Positions 28,316 to 35,255 of a stretch of DNA of 41,346 nucleotides are shown here, piece after piece (position 1 is the first letter of the stretch; the number at the start of each line of letters is the position of its first letter). The position numbers were made by a program, and so were the translations under genes. Source of the DNA: a virus; the IMG/VR virus record IMGVR_UViG_3300046463_000264, positions 1 through 41,346 of that record. One strand, given 5' to 3'. Below the pieces are notes generated by a model. The model saw only the letters and a program-made list of their open reading frames with translations, did not search any database and was not told the origin of the DNA.

Positions 28316-28435
28316 GTCAAAAAGACCTTATTCGCCTTAATTGGAAAGTTTATCCATGGTGGCCATACCACTTAGAAGTTAAGATAAGATTAGTAAGAAA
28401 GTTATACAAAAATATAACCAAAGGGGAATGTAAAT

Positions 28436-28996
28436 ATGACTATTGCCTTAATACCAGTTGACGAATTTGGACAAGTTATTGTGTTTGAAACAACACGTTC
28501 AGCAAGAAAGATAGTTGCCAAGTATGGTATGAACCCAGAAGAATCAACGGAATTGACGTCTTTTCTCACAACGGAAATCTGGTCTGAACTACATAAAAAA
28601 AGAGAATTGCAAACATTGGCAATGGTCAGAAGATTAATAAAATTACGTCAAGTAGATTACTTCCGTAACAAGGGAAGGTTTGACAATCAGACCCCTTTTT
28701 GTGCCTTTGATCATGATTCAGAAAATTCTGGTGACGGTCAATCATCAAAAACTATGACTTTAGAAACTAGGGTCAAATCTAACGTAAACGTTGAAAGTGA
28801 AGTTCTTATGTCCAATGACTTACAATCTTTCCTTCTATCATTAAATACCCGACAACGGCAAATCTTAAACCTAATTAATCAAGGTTATGGGAATAATGAA
28901 ATTTGTCAGATTCTTGACGTTTCCATTAATACACCTAAAAACACCATGAAAAAAGTCAGAGAATTGGCACTTGCCTTTGGATTGAAAATTGCTTGA
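28436..28996 (+). CDS. Sigma-factor-like protein with region 4 helix-turn-helix
   Basis: The 186-residue product has a C-terminal sigma-70 region 4: LNTRQRQILNLINQGYGNNE then ICQILDVSINTPKNTMKKVR, at about 130-180. The middle part (STELTSFLTTEIWSELHKKR then ELQTLAMVRRLIKLRQVDYF, RNKGRF) resembles the helices of region 2. Between them is a linker of about 45 residues. Length suits a small ECF-type or phage sigma factor. It has a strong AAAGGGG site and its own TTGTGA-class promoter. The promoter family in this genome is its obvious target, although an anti-sigma or transcription activator role is possible. Confidence 0.7.
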   Translation: MTIALIPVDEFGQVIVFETTRSARKIVAKYGMNPEESTELTSFLTTEIWSELHKKRELQTLAMVRRLIKLRQVDYFRNKGRFDNQTPFCAFDHDSENSGDGQSSKTMTLETRVKSNVNVESEVLMSNDLQSFLLSLNTRQRQILNLINQGYGNNEICQILDVSINTPKNTMKKVRELALAFGLKIA

Positions 28997-29018
28997 TAGA
29001 TTGAAATAAGCTGATAGT

Positions 29019-29048
29019 TTGTGAATTTATCAGATTGATAGCGACATA
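29019..29048 (+). promoter_or_regulatory. TTGTGA-class promoter P12 (lysis operon)
   Basis: TTGTGAAT, 18 bases after TTGTGA, then GACATATAAGC preceded by GC. It starts 23 bases after the sigma-like gene and serves the genes from 29088 to the endolysin. Confidence 0.8.
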
Positions 29049-29087
29049 TAAGCAAGTAAATCTAAACAGAAAGGGACGGGAAACAAT

Positions 29088-29246
29088 GTGAAGACAAAAA
29101 AGCGTCTGACTTTTCCCCACATAAAAGATGATTACTTCCGTGAAAAGTTGGAAAAAGGGTTGATCAAATATGAACCAAAATTGTGGGCTGAAGCTGTTCT
29201 GACAGCCCGGGACGAAAAAACACTTGATAAAACAGGAGGAAAATAA
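29088..29246 (+). CDS. 52-residue basic protein, unknown
   Basis: A GTG start gives a product beginning VKTKKRLTFPHIKDDYFREK (initiated as Met) and then LEKGLIKYEPKLWAEAVLTA. It is basic and helical. The ribosome site AAGGGACGGG is somewhat far. The stop is one base before the next ATG, whose AGGAGG site lies in this gene's end. Confidence 0.6.
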   Translation: MKTKKRLTFPHIKDDYFREKLEKGLIKYEPKLWAEAVLTARDEKTLDKTGGK

Positions 29247-29247
29247 A

Positions 29248-29502
29248 ATGAAAATTGTTGAAATGAGAAAAACAGAACCACAAAAGATTGAAGTCGGTGA
29301 CGTTGTGAAGGGTGCTTCAAGTGGTCAATGTTATTTGATATATAAAGCGAGAAACGGAAAATTCAACGCACTTAATCTTGAAAAACATGAAATGTTATGT
29401 GCAAAGGATTACGCTTCAATTGATGACTTTGTTTACAATTTTGAACCCGGCTTCTTGGTCAAGGCCAAAGATGTACTTCTAACGTTAGGGGGTGTTCAAT
29501 AA
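29248..29502 (+). CDS. 84-residue protein, unknown
   Basis: MKIVEMRKTEPQKIEVGDVV begins a small beta-rich domain (KGASSGQCYLIYKARNGKFN, ALNLEKHEMLC) with an SH3-like look; the rest is DDFVYNFEPGFLVKAKDVLL. AGGAGG precedes ATG 29248, which is better than the open frame start at 29224. It overlaps the next gene (TAATG). Function unknown. Confidence 0.7.
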   Translation: MKIVEMRKTEPQKIEVGDVVKGASSGQCYLIYKARNGKFNALNLEKHEMLCAKDYASIDDFVYNFEPGFLVKAKDVLLTLGGVQ

Positions 29503-29684
29503 TGAATCTAGAAAAAACAGTTCACGAATACATGAAAGAAATGACAGATCACAAGTCACTGATTGACCGACAAATAAGAACGGCAAGACGGGCAACAGAT
29601 CACATCAACTTCCGTCAATTTGTCCGATTCATTACCAGCAAGCCGGGACGCAAAGCACCCAAACAAAGAAAGGTGGTGAATTAG
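29502..29684 (+). CDS. 60-residue very basic protein, unknown
   Basis: MNLEKTVHEYMKEMTDHKSL then IDRQIRTARRATDHINFRQF, with a tail rich in Lys and Arg (KPGRKAPKQRKVV). It may bind nucleic acid. Overlaps with both neighbours (TAATG and TAGTG) show that it belongs to the coupled lysis-operon chain. Confidence 0.65.
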   Translation: MNLEKTVHEYMKEMTDHKSLIDRQIRTARRATDHINFRQFVRFITSKPGRKAPKQRKVVN

Positions 29685-29851
29685 TGTTAACAATTGTCAT
29701 TGGTTTATTTATTGGTTGGTTGTTTCACTTTGTCGGACTTGCTTACCTTTTTCATATTTTATTAGGCTTTAGTCTTCAAGATTACTACTTTCTTTGGTTT
29801 TTCTTGGGACTGACAAGTGTTGTTGCAAGACATTTTAGGAGGGAAAAATAA
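29684..29851 (+). CDS. 55-residue two-helix membrane protein (holin-like)
   Basis: GTG start, then LTIVIGLFIGWLFHFVGLAY and LFHILLGFSLQDYYFLWFFL, two hydrophobic stretches, and a basic end (ARHFRREK). It overlaps the endolysin start (TAATG) and has a GGTGG site. Size, topology and position fit a small holin or antiholin, while a clearer holin lies on the other strand at 30532. The role is inferred from position. Confidence 0.6.
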   Translation: MLTIVIGLFIGWLFHFVGLAYLFHILLGFSLQDYYFLWFFLGLTSVVARHFRREK

Positions 29852-30489
29852 TGACAATGAATATATCAGAAAACGGAATTGCTTTAATCAAGAAATTTGA
29901 AGGTCTGGAACTTCGTGCATACAAACCAGTGCCACAAGAAACCTACTACACAATTGGATATGGTCATTGTGGACAGGACGTACAACAGCACCAAGTCATT
30001 ACAGAAGAACAGGCTGACAGTTTTCTAAGACATGATCTTGCAACGGCCGTCACTGGTGTAAATGAATTGGTCAAAGTTCCAGTAAATCAAAACCAATTTG
30101 ACGCACTTGTTTCATTCAGCTTCAATTGTGGATATCAAGCTTTAAAAGGTTCAACTTTACTTTCTGACATTAATGCAAAGAATTATGCCAGTGCCTCACT
30201 GGAATTTGGAAAGTGGGTTCATGGTTCTGGTGGTGTAATTCTTCAAGGTTTGGTTGATAGAAGGGAAGCCGAAAAGGAATTGTTCTTGAAACCTGTTCCA
30301 CACCCTATATTGTTGGAAGTGGGTTCAAAAGGTGAAGACGTTGCTTTTGTTCAAAGGTTTTTAGGGATACCAGATGATGGAATTTTTGGTGAACAAACCA
30401 AAGAAGCTGTTATCAAGTATCAACAAATGCGAGGACTTACACAAGACGGAATTGTTGGGCCTGTCACCTGGAATGAAATGCACTCATAA
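29851..30489 (+). CDS. Endolysin: GH24 muramidase plus peptidoglycan-binding domain
   Basis: The 212-residue product opens with a T4-type lysozyme domain: IALIKKFEGLELRAYKPVPQ with the catalytic Glu (E17), and YYTIGYGHCG with Thr34. The classic second acid after AYK is Pro here, as in the Firmicutes subgroup with an extended AYK.VP.E.YYT loop. NQFDALVSFSFNCG is the next family motif. From about 150, EVGSKGEDVAFVQRFLGIPD then GIFGEQTKEAVIKYQQMRGL is a peptidoglycan-binding repeat. It cuts the cell wall glycan at lysis. No signal peptide, so it needs a holin. Confidence 0.95.
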   Translation: MTMNISENGIALIKKFEGLELRAYKPVPQETYYTIGYGHCGQDVQQHQVITEEQADSFLRHDLATAVTGVNELVKVPVNQNQFDALVSFSFNCGYQALKGSTLLSDINAKNYASASLEFGKWVHGSGGVILQGLVDRREAEKELFLKPVPHPILLEVGSKGEDVAFVQRFLGIPDDGIFGEQTKEAVIKYQQMRGLTQDGIVGPVTWNEMHS

Positions 30490-30497
30490 ACAAGACA

Positions 30498-30530
30498 AAC
30501 CCCCTACCAATAAAGGTAAGGGGTTTTTGT
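30498..30530 (+). terminator. Terminator between endolysin and holin genes
   Basis: AACCCCCTACC and GGTAAGGGGTT pair, with the plus-strand transcript ending in TTTTTGTTTT. The convergent holin operon ends here too and may use the same hairpin. Confidence 0.85.
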
Positions 30531-30531
30531 T

Positions 30532-30894
30532 TTAATTGGAAATAGTTGTATTTGAAGGAAGTTGTGTGGAATGACCGACAGGGACATGTGGTATGACTGG
30601 TATGACCGGGGTTTGTGCTGGTGGTATGACTGGTTTTGCTGATTGTGCTAAAGATTCAAGAACAGCTTGAACAAGTGCTTCTTTGTTTACTGGAACATGA
30701 CTATCAGGATTTCCAAAGACACCAACCCCAACAAATGCCGTCAAGAATGTGTTTAGAATGTCACTTATATAATTAGCATGTTCAACGGTAATGATCCCCG
30801 TGTTGGACAAAATCAATAATACACCAGAGACAACAGCAACCATGACTTTTGGGTTTTGGATTCTAGTGGATAACTTCTTCAACAAATCGTTCAT
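30532..30894 (-). CDS. Holin, phi-LC3-like, with proline-rich tail
   Basis: After ATG 30894 the product reads MNDLLKKLSTRIQNPKVMVA then VVSGVLLILSNTGIITVEHA, followed by ISDILNTFLTAFVGVGVFGN: two membrane segments and the R..NP.....V signature of the phi-LC3 type holin family. An unusual tail of about 50 residues carries PVIPPAQTPVIPVIPHVPVG. AAGGGG lies 11 bases upstream. It ends the long late operon. The DNA for the proline repeats contains the 21-mer shared with 11803-11823. Confidence 0.85.
   Translation of the reverse strand: MNDLLKKLSTRIQNPKVMVAVVSGVLLILSNTGIITVEHANYISDILNTFLTAFVGVGVFGNPDSHVPVNKEALVQAVLESLAQSAKPVIPPAQTPVIPVIPHVPVGHSTQLPSNTTISN
30590..30610. repeat. 21-base match to the intergenic segment at 11803
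   Basis: Codes here for part of the holin's Pro-Val-Ile-Pro repeat; identical to 11803-11823. Confidence 0.7.
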
Positions 30895-31129
30895 TTCTTG
30901 AATACCCCTTTTCCAATTCTTTTCGTAAATATTGATTTTCCTTGACCAGTTTTTCAACTTCAGATTTCAAGTTTTTAATCTCTAAAGCTTGTAAACGTAA
31001 CAATTCAGAAATCTTGTTTTCATAAAATTGTTCCCGTTTGCTTTTGATTTTCAAAGTTCCCAAGAAGAATGAAACGAACCCGGTCAAAAGTGTCCCAAAT
31101 ATGGATAGATACAAAGCAACATCAGTCAT
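30863..31129 (-). CDS. Membrane-anchored coiled-coil lysis-associated protein
   Basis: The 88-residue product has one membrane segment at about 6-25 (LYLSIFGTLLTGFVSFFLGT) and then a long coil (NKISELLRLQALEIKNLKSE, VEKLVKENQYLRKELEKG). It resembles XhlA-type and other holin partners in layout, though XhlA has the membrane segment at the other end. It overlaps the holin start by 32 bases. Confidence 0.65.
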   Translation of the reverse strand: MTDVALYLSIFGTLLTGFVSFFLGTLKIKSKREQFYENKISELLRLQALEIKNLKSEVEKLVKENQYLRKELEKGYSRNERFVEEVIH

Positions 31130-31205
31130 TGCAAAACCCCCGTATTCTATTTATCTATTTAAAATCATATGGCATGGTTACTGCGTCTTTTTCTCCAAGT
31201 GTTCA

Positions 31206-32843
31206 TTATGGCAACGTTTGATATCCAGTAGTTTTAAAACCTTTATAGGCATAACTAGGGTCATGCCGATACGTGAACTCAACCGCTGTCTTATCGGCTG
31301 TTAATGTTGCCATAACGTTTCCATTACATTTAATTGTAATTGTATTTGTACCATTTACTGCGCCATAGCTGATAATTTTATACTTTAAACCATTAAATAA
31401 GTTATAGTTAGCAGATGGCAGGTTTACTGTCCTTGGAGCAGTCAAAGCAGTGTTAAAACAAATGGTATTAGGATCGCCTAAGTTAATCGTATAATCGACA
31501 TCACCTTTATCTGCTGAAAGACGATTATTTAACCAGTTATCAATGGTGATTACATCATTTGAAGAGTTAGAACCTACTTTTGATAATTGCCAGTTGCTAG
31601 TATCCATATTTAAGTACTTACAACGAATCCAACCACCAGTAGTATTATTCGCCAAAAATAGATAGACTTGCCCCGTAATGCTATTAGAAGAAATAACAAG
31701 CATATCTATTTCTACCCAACCAGTACTTCCTCCTCCCGTTGTATTGAAAAGGGTAATATCCCCATTAGTGGAATCAAATGTGCAAGTACTGATAATAGTG
31801 AATTGACCAATTTTTATTTTACTACCTGTTAGAAAATTGAATAAAGTTTGTGGGCCTACATATTTACCACTTTCCACCTTCAAAGCTCCAATATTAATGA
31901 TTGACCCTGCTTGAGTAGACATTATTTGTGCGCCTTTAGCACAATCAAAAACTTCAATCGTATCTATTACACAATCATACCCTTTAATATTATTAAAGAT
32001 AGTTCCTGTCATGTTACCTGCGTCAGCAACCATTCGACCAAAGTGATTATTTGGTACACCGTTTGTTGCTCCTGTCCAATCCATTGCACCGCCAGTTAAT
32101 CCTCCATTGAATTGCAAATCATCAAAGGTACATCCCCAAGGGCCACCAATTCCGCTAGTCACCTTAAACCCATAATACCCATTTTGAAAGGTTAATTTAG
32201 TAAAACTACATTCGTAATACATATCATTCAAAAGAAAATTATAAGCACTCGTATTTGTATTTGGCTGTTGTGTGGAATAAGTAAGCATGATGTTTTTCAT
32301 AATGATATTATTACACCATATACCGCCAGTACCTTGTTTAGCATCTCCCAATGTAAAAACCGCTACATTATTCGTATATTGGATAATTTGAGTACCGTAA
32401 AATCCAACACCTTCCAGCCCCCAACCGCTACCAGATGGAAAATGAATAGGTGAAGTGATTTTTATATTCCCTTTTGGTAATAAGCCGTATAACTGATTTG
32501 CTACAATATAATTTACGAATGCCTGTAATGCTGTTGTATCATCTGTTACACCATCCGCTTTAATTCCAGTTAAACCTGAACTTGACGGTGGAAACATTGC
32601 GTTGATATTTCGAGAATTCATTTGTTGCGTTGTTTCGGCCAAAGACGAAGCATTGGCACTCACATTTGCATTGGTTGTATTCAAATCAGTTTGGTTTGCT
32701 TTTAATGCTAATTGCGCTGTATTGGCACTCACATTTGCATTGGTTGTATTCAAATCAGTTTGGTTTGCTTTTAATGCTAATTGCGAAGAATGTGAACTAA
32801 GTTCGTCTATCACTGAATCAAACCCGTTTAAACTTTTTACCAT
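31206..32843 (-). CDS. Tail spike with right-handed beta-helix
   Basis: The 545-residue product has an N-terminal coil with two 23-residue repeats (each QLALKANQTDLNTTNANVSA), then the join NAMFPPSSSGLTGIKADGVT and DDTTALQAFVNYIVANQLYG, which is the standard opening of pectate-lyase-like beta-helix spikes. The rest is Gly/Asn/Thr-rich solenoid (IWCNNIIMKNIMLTYSTQQP, MVADAGNMTGTIFNNIKGYD), and the end is beta-sandwich-like. It probably binds or degrades surface polysaccharide. It is more AT-rich than the neighbours, fitting exchange of host-range genes. AAAGGGG precedes ATG 32843. Confidence 0.85.
   Translation of the reverse strand: MVKSLNGFDSVIDELSSHSSQLALKANQTDLNTTNANVSANTAQLALKANQTDLNTTNANVSANASSLAETTQQMNSRNINAMFPPSSSGLTGIKADGVTDDTTALQAFVNYIVANQLYGLLPKGNIKITSPIHFPSGSGWGLEGVGFYGTQIIQYTNNVAVFTLGDAKQGTGGIWCNNIIMKNIMLTYSTQQPNTNTSAYNFLLNDMYYECSFTKLTFQNGYYGFKVTSGIGGPWGCTFDDLQFNGGLTGGAMDWTGATNGVPNNHFGRMVADAGNMTGTIFNNIKGYDCVIDTIEVFDCAKGAQIMSTQAGSIINIGALKVESGKYVGPQTLFNFLTGSKIKIGQFTIISTCTFDSTNGDITLFNTTGGGSTGWVEIDMLVISSNSITGQVYLFLANNTTGGWIRCKYLNMDTSNWQLSKVGSNSSNDVITIDNWLNNRLSADKGDVDYTINLGDPNTICFNTALTAPRTVNLPSANYNLFNGLKYKIISYGAVNGTNTITIKCNGNVMATLTADKTAVEFTYRHDPSYAYKGFKTTGYQTLP
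32655..32792. repeat. Two 69-bp tandem repeats in the spike gene
   Basis: Units at 32655 and 32724 are almost identical and encode the 23-residue coiled-coil repeats. They may allow change of stalk length by slippage. Confidence 0.85.
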
Positions 32844-32862
32844 ATTACTTTATCCCCTTTCC

Positions 32863-33447
32863 TTAAACCACTTGCACCCAATCATATGTGCCATCAGATA
32901 ACTTCTTACAATAGTAAATGCCATCAGCAACACCTGTTGTCCCCTTTACGGCATAAGCTAAAAATTGATATTTGACGGACGGTGAAGGTAAATCAGAAAC
33001 AGAGTTCACTACTTGTATGGGTGTCAAAACTTGATACGAGTTCAAGGAAATTGAACCGTTTGAAATAGAATCTTCCACCATGAATAAAAACCGTTTAAAA
33101 ATTATTGTTTGAGTACCCGGAAATGTGACATGAACTTCAGCTTGCACATTCCTAGGAACAGATAAAGTTTCAGTGTTAAAAGCTAAACTGATAACCCCAC
33201 TTGAAGCATTTTGAATAGTTACCCCACTACTTAAATTCTGCAAATTAGTTGTTCCATCTTGCTTTAAAAAGAAAATAGAAACGTCCGTTGCTGTTGATAT
33301 ATCCATTGCTTTGTTTTTATGAGTTAGATTTATTGTCAATATATCGACATTCAAATCCCCTTGATTGAAAATAATTCCCGTGTAATTATTCATTGAATTA
33401 GTCATTGTGTCCACAGTCACAGAATAACTTTTTGTGTAATTTGTCAA
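32863..33447 (-). CDS. BppU-type baseplate upper protein
   Basis: The protein begins with a BppU_N-like domain: YTGIIFNQGDLNVDILTINL, then FFLKQDGTTNLQNLSSGVTI, and RNVQAEVHVTFPG, an Ig-like fold that holds receptor-binding proteins on the baseplate. The end (YAVKGTTGVADGIYYCKKLS) looks like a small carbohydrate-binding or bridging domain. I choose TTG 33447, eight bases after GGGGG; the frame is open to 33462. It lies just upstream of the spike it probably carries. Confidence 0.82.
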   Translation of the reverse strand: MTNYTKSYSVTVDTMTNSMNNYTGIIFNQGDLNVDILTINLTHKNKAMDISTATDVSIFFLKQDGTTNLQNLSSGVTIQNASSGVISLAFNTETLSVPRNVQAEVHVTFPGTQTIIFKRFLFMVEDSISNGSISLNSYQVLTPIQVVNSVSDLPSPSVKYQFLAYAVKGTTGVADGIYYCKKLSDGTYDWVQVV

Positions 33448-33480
33448 CTTACCAACCCCCAAACAAATGTTATTTAAATA

Positions 33481-33960
33481 TCAACATATTACCTGATTCA
33501 ATGGGTAGTATGTCAACATTTCCCCCGGTGCAAGGTTACCAAGAAATTCATTGTTCTTTCTTTGGACGTTTCCATAAATTAGTGATTCATCAACAAGACC
33601 AGAACAAATGTAATGACCTTTTTCTTCAAAACCTTGGAAATTGTGAAGAAATTCAAAGCGAATTAATAAACCAGCAATCTTTTCATAATCATACTTTGTG
33701 CCAATTTGGGATGTTGCAAAACTTATAATTTTTGCTTTCTGTTGTGTGGTCAAACCTTCTATTCTATAAACATCAAAACCAGATTCAGAAGAACAAGGAA
33801 TTTCTCTTGTCCGTATAAATCCATTTGCTTCAATCAAGTCACCATTTCCCACGGCCAAAGCACAATGAACATATGGTGATTTTGTCACGTCCTTGATTGC
33901 TTCTTGGATAAAAGAACCATTTGAATGAAACATAAGAACGTCACAGGATTGAATTACCAT
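33481..33960 (-). CDS. Permuted NlpC/P60 (YiiX-like) hydrolase
   Basis: In this 159-residue product the catalytic His comes first (YVHCALAVGNGDLIEA) and the catalytic Cys late (HYICSGLVDESLIYG), with GTKYDYEKIAGLLI between. That order marks the circularly permuted NlpC/P60 group. It may cut peptidoglycan peptides or esters at infection. It is embedded in the tail genes and overlaps the gene before it. Confidence 0.8.
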   Translation of the reverse strand: MVIQSCDVLMFHSNGSFIQEAIKDVTKSPYVHCALAVGNGDLIEANGFIRTREIPCSSESGFDVYRIEGLTTQQKAKIISFATSQIGTKYDYEKIAGLLIRFEFLHNFQGFEEKGHYICSGLVDESLIYGNVQRKNNEFLGNLAPGEMLTYYPLNQVIC

Positions 33961-34334
33961 TTGATGTTGTCCAAATCGTCCGGGGATTGTGCCTGTGAAA
34001 CTTGTGTTTTCAATTGTTCAAGTTTTCCGTCTTGCTGAAGTCCGAATTGATGACCATCATTGAAGACTTGAATGAATTGTTCTTTGGTATGATCAAGATA
34101 ACCAGCGTCAAGGGTAAGCTGTTGTAAGGATGTAAACGAGGGGTCATTATTGAAGCGTAACAACGTGGAATTAAAATAAATCATATTTTCAATACCAGCC
34201 GGGTAAGTATGGGGAACTCCTAAAGCTGAAGACTGAAAACCAGCTTGAATTGCCTGGTCACATTGTGAGGAAAGCAATTTTATTTTTCTTTCTTTTAAAA
34301 CGTCTAATTCGGCAGGTAGTAAGTTTATTTTCAT
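33954..34334 (-). CDS. DUF4376-like tail protein
   Basis: The 126-residue product has ERKIKLLSSQCDQAIQAGFQ then SSALGVPHTYPAGIENMIYF, the signature of the DUF4376 domain common at the ends of phage tail genes. It probably adopts a helical bundle that sits at the tail tip. Both ends overlap neighbours. Function unknown. Confidence 0.75.
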   Translation of the reverse strand: MKINLLPAELDVLKERKIKLLSSQCDQAIQAGFQSSALGVPHTYPAGIENMIYFNSTLLRFNNDPSFTSLQQLTLDAGYLDHTKEQFIQVFNDGHQFGLQQDGKLEQLKTQVSQAQSPDDLDNIKW

Positions 34335-34690
34335 TCTGTCACCATCTTCTTCACGTTTATTGTCACATTGTCCAAAGTGGTAACACCTTGACCAACAGTG
34401 AACCAGGCCAACAAATCAAGAATAGGATTTGCCTGGTAAAAAGAAATTGCGTCTTCAATTTCATGGTATTGGAAAACATTGATTTCACCGTTTGTTAATA
34501 AGCTTATTTCATAGGTCATATTTTCGGTTGTTGGGATTGTGACTGAACCACCTTGTGAATCAGAAAAGAGAACTTGTCCATTTTGGTAATACTGACCCCC
34601 GGAAATCATTAAATTCATACCACTTGTTGAAAAGGATATGTTGTGAAAGGTTGTATCTTCTGAACCTTTTATGATAATTTCATTAATCAT
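34331..34690 (-). CDS. Baseplate-region protein, unknown
   Basis: The 119-residue product is beta-rich (TTFHNISFSTSGMNLMISGG, QYYQNGQVLFSDSQGG). GAGAGGAAGACC precedes ATG 34690 and the end overlaps the DUF4376-like gene (ATGA). Position suggests a tail tip or fibre-attachment component. Confidence 0.65.
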   Translation of the reverse strand: MINEIIIKGSEDTTFHNISFSTSGMNLMISGGQYYQNGQVLFSDSQGGSVTIPTTENMTYEISLLTNGEINVFQYHEIEDAISFYQANPILDLLAWFTVGQGVTTLDNVTINVKKMVTE

Positions 34691-34708
34691 TTTGGTCTTC
34701 CTCTCTAT

Positions 34709-35254
34709 CTATAATTGGCCAAATACCATAAATAACATAAATAAGTTTGCGGCCGTTGAACCACCCAAATAAGAACCGTTGTAAGTTTGAATCCTGACAG
34801 AAAAACCCGTGGTTGTTATGTTGTAGATATAGGGATAAATAATATAATCGCCCCAACTTTGATTGGTTTGAATATTTGCCGGGAATATAACGGGTGTGGA
34901 TTTATAGGCGTTGCTAAACGTGAAGTTTGCCGTTGCCGTTGCAGACGCACCGTTTGTGTAAAATGCCAATTGACAAGATGTAAGACTGTAACCCGAAAAC
35001 GAACCTTTTGCACCAGTGTAGACAGATTGTGAAAACAAGGGTGCAACATATGATTTTGCGTCAGCATATGCCTGGTCGTATTGTGTTTCCAATTTGTTTA
35101 AATTGCTTGCATTTATCGGAGTTCCAGCCTGTGTTGGTGTCCCTTCAACCGGGACAAGTGTGGTCGTTCCGTCACCGTTATCAACCAATGGATATGAAAA
35201 AGTTAATGGTTTTGGAACTTGTCTGTCTTGCCATGACGTTTTACTATAAGGCAA
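34709..35254 (-). CDS. Tail tip / receptor-binding candidate
   Basis: The 181-residue product starts PYSKTSWQDRQVPKPLTFSY and has NGDGTTTLVPVEGTPTQAGT then PINASNLNKLETQYDQAYAD, an N-terminal module shared by many Firmicutes tail-tip proteins. The C-terminal part (GYSLTSCQLAFYTNGASATA, NITTTGFSVRIQTYNGS) is a sandwich-like domain of the H_lectin/gp53 sort. The start is TTG 35254 with GGAGG. It may be a second receptor-binding protein. Confidence 0.7.
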   Translation of the reverse strand: MPYSKTSWQDRQVPKPLTFSYPLVDNGDGTTTLVPVEGTPTQAGTPINASNLNKLETQYDQAYADAKSYVAPLFSQSVYTGAKGSFSGYSLTSCQLAFYTNGASATATANFTFSNAYKSTPVIFPANIQTNQSWGDYIIYPYIYNITTTGFSVRIQTYNGSYLGGSTAANLFMLFMVFGQL

Positions 35255-35255
35255 A

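Larger units (their letters stand above)
28099..28435. other. Intergenic control region upstream of the sigma-like gene
   Basis: No gene seen. It holds the nrdJ-operon terminator, promoter P11, and a large inverted repeat in what would be a 220-base untranslated leader of the sigma-like gene. No clear sigma-A promoter was found for this gene. Confidence 0.65.

Noticed and set aside
31165-31206. A 13-codon minus-strand frame overlapping the spike stop (TAATG)
   Set aside because: Too short to support and without a ribosome site; the overlap alone could be chance.
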